Origin: Paracoccaceae bacterium
GTDB taxonomy: Bacteria; Pseudomonadota; Alphaproteobacteria; Rhodobacterales; Rhodobacteraceae
Reading direction: 5' to 3'
Assembly: GCA_007128865.1 (NCBI GenBank)
Contig: SKWP01000050.1
Location: 1 to 8,609, forward strand
Length of the DNA stretch: 8,609 nt
Below the pieces are notes generated by a model. The model was given only the letters and a program-made list of their open reading frames with translations. It had not been told where the DNA came from and did not search any database. The position numbers were made by a program, and so were the translations under genes. Below, in pieces: positions 6,628 to 8,609 of the stretch. Each line of letters begins with the position of its first letter. The first letter of the stretch is position 1.

Positions 6628-8373
6628 ATGTCGGCGGATGGTAGCAGGCCCGGGGGGCCGGCGCTTTCGCGCATCCGGCCCGGCCCCGAATTGTTGCAGG
6701 CGATCTATCAGGTCGCCGTAACCCCGGAAAACTACGACACGCTCATGGAACACTGGCAGGCGCAGCTTGACGCCGCCCTTGCGGTGCTGCCGCCCGAAGC
6801 CCTGTCGGCCGCGGGGGGCGGTGACCTGATCGATCTGTCCGAGGCGCTGCCGCATCTCGAGACGTCATCGCGGATCCTCGACCAGCTCGGCCGTACCGCG
6901 CATGATGGTGTCAGCCGGCACCGGAGCCTGCGCGAAGGCCTGCACATGCTGGTCGATCAGGCCGGGCGCATCACCTGGCACAATGCCCGCGCCGGGCGGC
7001 TTCTGATGCTGCGTCCGGGCATGCCGATCGACCGGCTGCCGGCCGACGCGGCCACCCTGGACAGGCTGAATGCGGCGTTGCGCCAGTGTGTCGAGCCTGA
7101 AGGGGCGCGAACGGCACAGGCCTTCATGCTGACCCTTCCCGAAGGGCAGGCCCTGCATATGGTGGCGATGCCTGCGAACGGCCCCGGTGGCGAGGGGCTG
7201 CTGGTGCTGCGCAGCGCCACCGCGCGCTGGTCGCCGCTTCTGGGCGAGATGATGCGCGAGGCCTTCGACCTGTCCAACGCCGAGATCGATGTGGTGGGCC
7301 TGCTGGTCGAGGGGCTCGACCTGCCCGAGATCGCCGCAGCCCGCGACCGCGCGCTGAATACGGTGCGCACCCAGCTCAAGACCATCCTTCGCAAGACGCA
7401 TACCCGGACGCAGGCCCAGGTCATCCGGCTTTCGCTCAGCCTGGCGGCGCATCTGCCCGATACCGGAGAGGGAGAGCGCGGCCGCAGCGACGTTGCCTTT
7501 CTGAATCTCCCGTCGGGGCGGCGGATGCCCTGGCGCAGGCTGGGGCCGCACAACGGCCGGCCGATACTGTTTCTTCACGGGATGCTTGACGGGATAGCCA
7601 TAACCGACAAGGCCCATGACATCCTGCGGCGCCGAAAGCTGCAGCTGATCGCGCCGGAACGCCCCTATTTCGGGTCAGCGCAGGGCGCGCCCGGCCCCCG
7701 TGCAAGGGCCGTCCACCGCTTTGCCGGCGATCTGGAGGCGCTTTGCGCCCATCTGCGCCTCGATAACCTGGTGGTCATGGGCCACATGGCCGGGGCGGTC
7801 TATGCCTTTGGTCTCGCGGCGCGGTTTCCCGAACGGGTCCGTACGATTGTCAATGTGGCCGGCGGTGTGCCGATACTTTCGCCGCGTCAGTTCGACCTGA
7901 TGTCGACGCGCCAGCGGCTGGTTGCCTTTACCGCCCGCTACGCGCCTCAGGTGCTGCCGTTCATCCTGCGCGCCGGCATTCGCCAGATCGACGCCGGCGG
8001 CGAACGCCGCTTTGTTTCGGCCCTCTATCAGTCATCGCCGCTGGATCTGTCGGCGCTGCGCCAGCAGGACATCTTCGAGATCGTGACCGATGGCGTGCGC
8101 TATGCCGTCGAACAGGGCCATCATGCCTTCGAGATCGACAGCTATCATGTGGTGCGCGACTGGTCGGGGCTTGTTGCCGCAAGCAGCTGCCCCGTTCACC
8201 TCGTGCATGGCCGCCACGATCCGGTGGTTGCCGCCGATACGGTCGAGGCCTTCCACGAAACGCTTGGTGCGCGAAGCAGCCTGCACATGATCGAGGACGC
8301 AGGCCAGCTTGTCTATTATTCGCAGCCCGAGGCGGTGTTTGCCCTGCTTGACGAGCTTTCGGAAGCGGGTTGA
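6628..8373 (+). CDS. LuxR-family regulator fused to a degenerate alpha/beta-hydrolase domain
   Basis: A 581-residue soluble protein. The N-terminal part (about 20-52, LLQAIYQVAVTPENYDTL) and a PAS-like stretch (about 104-195, HMLVDQAGRITWHNARAGRLL) resemble sensor parts of LuxR-type proteins. A GerE/LuxR helix-turn-helix follows at 213-272 (FDLSNAEIDVVGLLVEGLDL, with recognition helix around NTVRTQLKTILRKT). Residues 305-578 form an alpha/beta-hydrolase fold: LFLHGM (314-319, oxyanion-hole strand), ERPYFGS (344-350), nucleophile elbow GHMAG (385-389), LVHGRHDPVV (525-534) and EDAGQLVYYSQPEAV (556-570). The elbow has Met387 where Ser is normal, and Gln560 stands where the catalytic His should be, while Asp531 remains, so esterase activity is unlikely. 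I infer a DNA-binding regulator with a ligand-binding pseudo-hydrolase. ATG 6628 has GAGG at 6618-6621. It is divergent from tpsB and probably regulates it. Confidence 0.88.
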   Translation: MSADGSRPGGPALSRIRPGPELLQAIYQVAVTPENYDTLMEHWQAQLDAALAVLPPEALSAAGGGDLIDLSEALPHLETSSRILDQLGRTAHDGVSRHRSLREGLHMLVDQAGRITWHNARAGRLLMLRPGMPIDRLPADAATLDRLNAALRQCVEPEGARTAQAFMLTLPEGQALHMVAMPANGPGGEGLLVLRSATARWSPLLGEMMREAFDLSNAEIDVVGLLVEGLDLPEIAAARDRALNTVRTQLKTILRKTHTRTQAQVIRLSLSLAAHLPDTGEGERGRSDVAFLNLPSGRRMPWRRLGPHNGRPILFLHGMLDGIAITDKAHDILRRRKLQLIAPERPYFGSAQGAPGPRARAVHRFAGDLEALCAHLRLDNLVVMGHMAGAVYAFGLAARFPERVRTIVNVAGGVPILSPRQFDLMSTRQRLVAFTARYAPQVLPFILRAGIRQIDAGGERRFVSALYQSSPLDLSALRQQDIFEIVTDGVRYAVEQGHHAFEIDSYHVVRDWSGLVAASSCPVHLVHGRHDPVVAADTVEAFHETLGARSSLHMIEDAGQLVYYSQPEAVFALLDELSEAG

Positions 8374-8421
8374 GGCTTGCCGCAGTTGCCCGGTCCGGGC
8401 TTCGGCCCCGGTCAGATGATC

Positions 8422-8447
8422 GCGACAGGTTGAAAACCTCGTGTCGC
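8422..8447 (+). other. Stem-loop between the regulator gene and tRNA-Asp
   Basis: GCGACA (8422-8427) pairs with TGTCGC (8442-8447), and inside it GGTT (8428-8431) pairs with AACC (8435-8438), with a 3-nt bulge and a 3-nt loop. A smaller hairpin with a stable TTCG loop, GGGC-TTCG-GCCC (8397-8408), precedes it. Both lie downstream of the regulator stop codon and may end or protect its mRNA. Neither has a T-tract. Confidence 0.35.
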
Positions 8448-8493
8448 CCGCGCGCTGGCCTGTCGTTTGCGGCCGAACCCACCGTTTTTGCGA

Positions 8494-8520
8494 TTGACGC
8501 CCGGAACGGCTTGGCTTAAT
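8494..8520 (+). promoter_or_regulatory. Putative promoter of tRNA-Asp
   Basis: TTGACG (8494-8499) is a near-consensus -35 box. CTTAAT (8515-8520) is a good -10 box at a short 15-bp spacing; TTAATC (8516-8521) would give 16 bp. Transcription would begin about 5 nt before the mature tRNA, as is common for stable-RNA promoters. Confidence 0.6.
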
Positions 8521-8531
8521 CGGGTCGCGAC

Positions 8532-8608
8532 GCGGTTGTAGCTCAGTCGGTTAGAGTACCGGCCTGTCACGCCGGGGGTCGCGGGTTCGAGCCCCGTCAA
8601 CCGCGCCA
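8532..8608 (+). tRNA. tRNA-Asp (anticodon GTC)
   Basis: A complete 77-nt cloverleaf can be drawn. The acceptor GCGGTTG (8532-8538) pairs with CAACCGC (8598-8604). The D arm is GCTC/GAGT around AGTCGGTTA. The anticodon stem CCGGC/GCCGG (8559-8563, 8571-8575) holds loop CTGTCAC with anticodon GTC at 8566-8568. The variable loop is GGGTC, and the T arm GCGGG/CCCGT has loop TTCGAGC. The discriminator is G8605, which is the aspartate identity base, and CCA is encoded at 8606-8608. It decodes GAC and GAU (the latter by wobble). Confidence 0.98.
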
Positions 8609-8609
8609 T

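Noticed and set aside
6388..6855. N-terminal extension of the TpsB reading frame up to 6855
   Set aside because: The extension runs across the divergent intergenic region and into the start of the regulator gene. The signal peptide starting at 6387 sets the true start.
6628..8373. Active esterase or lactonase (quorum-quenching enzyme)
   Set aside because: The nucleophile elbow has Met instead of Ser and the catalytic His is Gln, so activity by the usual mechanism is not expected.
8412..8609. Minus-strand ORF starting MARLTGLEPATPGVTGRYSN
   Set aside because: It is antisense to tRNA-Asp and reproduces the well-known false ORF produced by tRNA genes in annotation pipelines.

Overview
The window is GC-rich, densely coded DNA that looks like the chromosome of an alphaproteobacterium, most likely a Rhodobacteraceae (Rhodobacter/Paracoccus-type) member. 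The assignment rests on the style of the HD-domain protein, the DUF2853 protein, the long adenosylhomocysteinase and the IalB-type protein, plus strong G/C at third codon positions. No phylogeny could be run. I see no insertion sequence, integrase, CRISPR array or rRNA.

Left part (1-3990), mostly housekeeping: the 3' end of a plus-strand gene, possibly a sugar/glycosyl transferase, overlaps convergently by 29 bp with a minus-strand HD phosphohydrolase (297-899). A TupA-like ATP-grasp gene (1044-2024, GTG start) runs divergently from it. Two inverted repeats and a probable promoter follow. Then comes ahcY (2120-3514), S-adenosylhomocysteine hydrolase of the activated methyl cycle, closed by a textbook terminator, and a small DUF2853 gene (3649-3990).

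Middle (3991-6627): a 238-bp convergent spacer holds two hairpins and a doubtful small ORF. Next is a minus-strand two-gene unit: a ShlB/FhaC/HecB-type outer-membrane transporter (TpsB, 4807-6387), then 38 bp later an exported IalB-family protein (4229-4768). No TpsA exoprotein gene is in the window. The 240-bp divergent region upstream contains two near-identical palindromes (core GCCAC-N1-2-GCCGCGTGGC) and an AT-richer stretch with overlapping promoter candidates.

Right part (6628-8609): a 581-residue protein joins a PAS-like segment, a LuxR/GerE helix-turn-helix and a C-terminal alpha/beta-hydrolase domain. Two of three expected catalytic residues are replaced (nucleophile Ser by Met387, His by Gln560; Asp531 is kept). 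This suggests a ligand-sensing pseudoenzyme rather than an enzyme. A tRNA-Asp(GTC) gene with its own promoter ends the window.

The most interesting unit is the divergent trio: a regulator with a dead hydrolase domain, paired palindromes between the genes, and a TpsB-IalB surface/secretion pair without a TpsA. I infer that the regulator controls this pair in response to a small molecule. The sequence is consistent with that but does not prove it.
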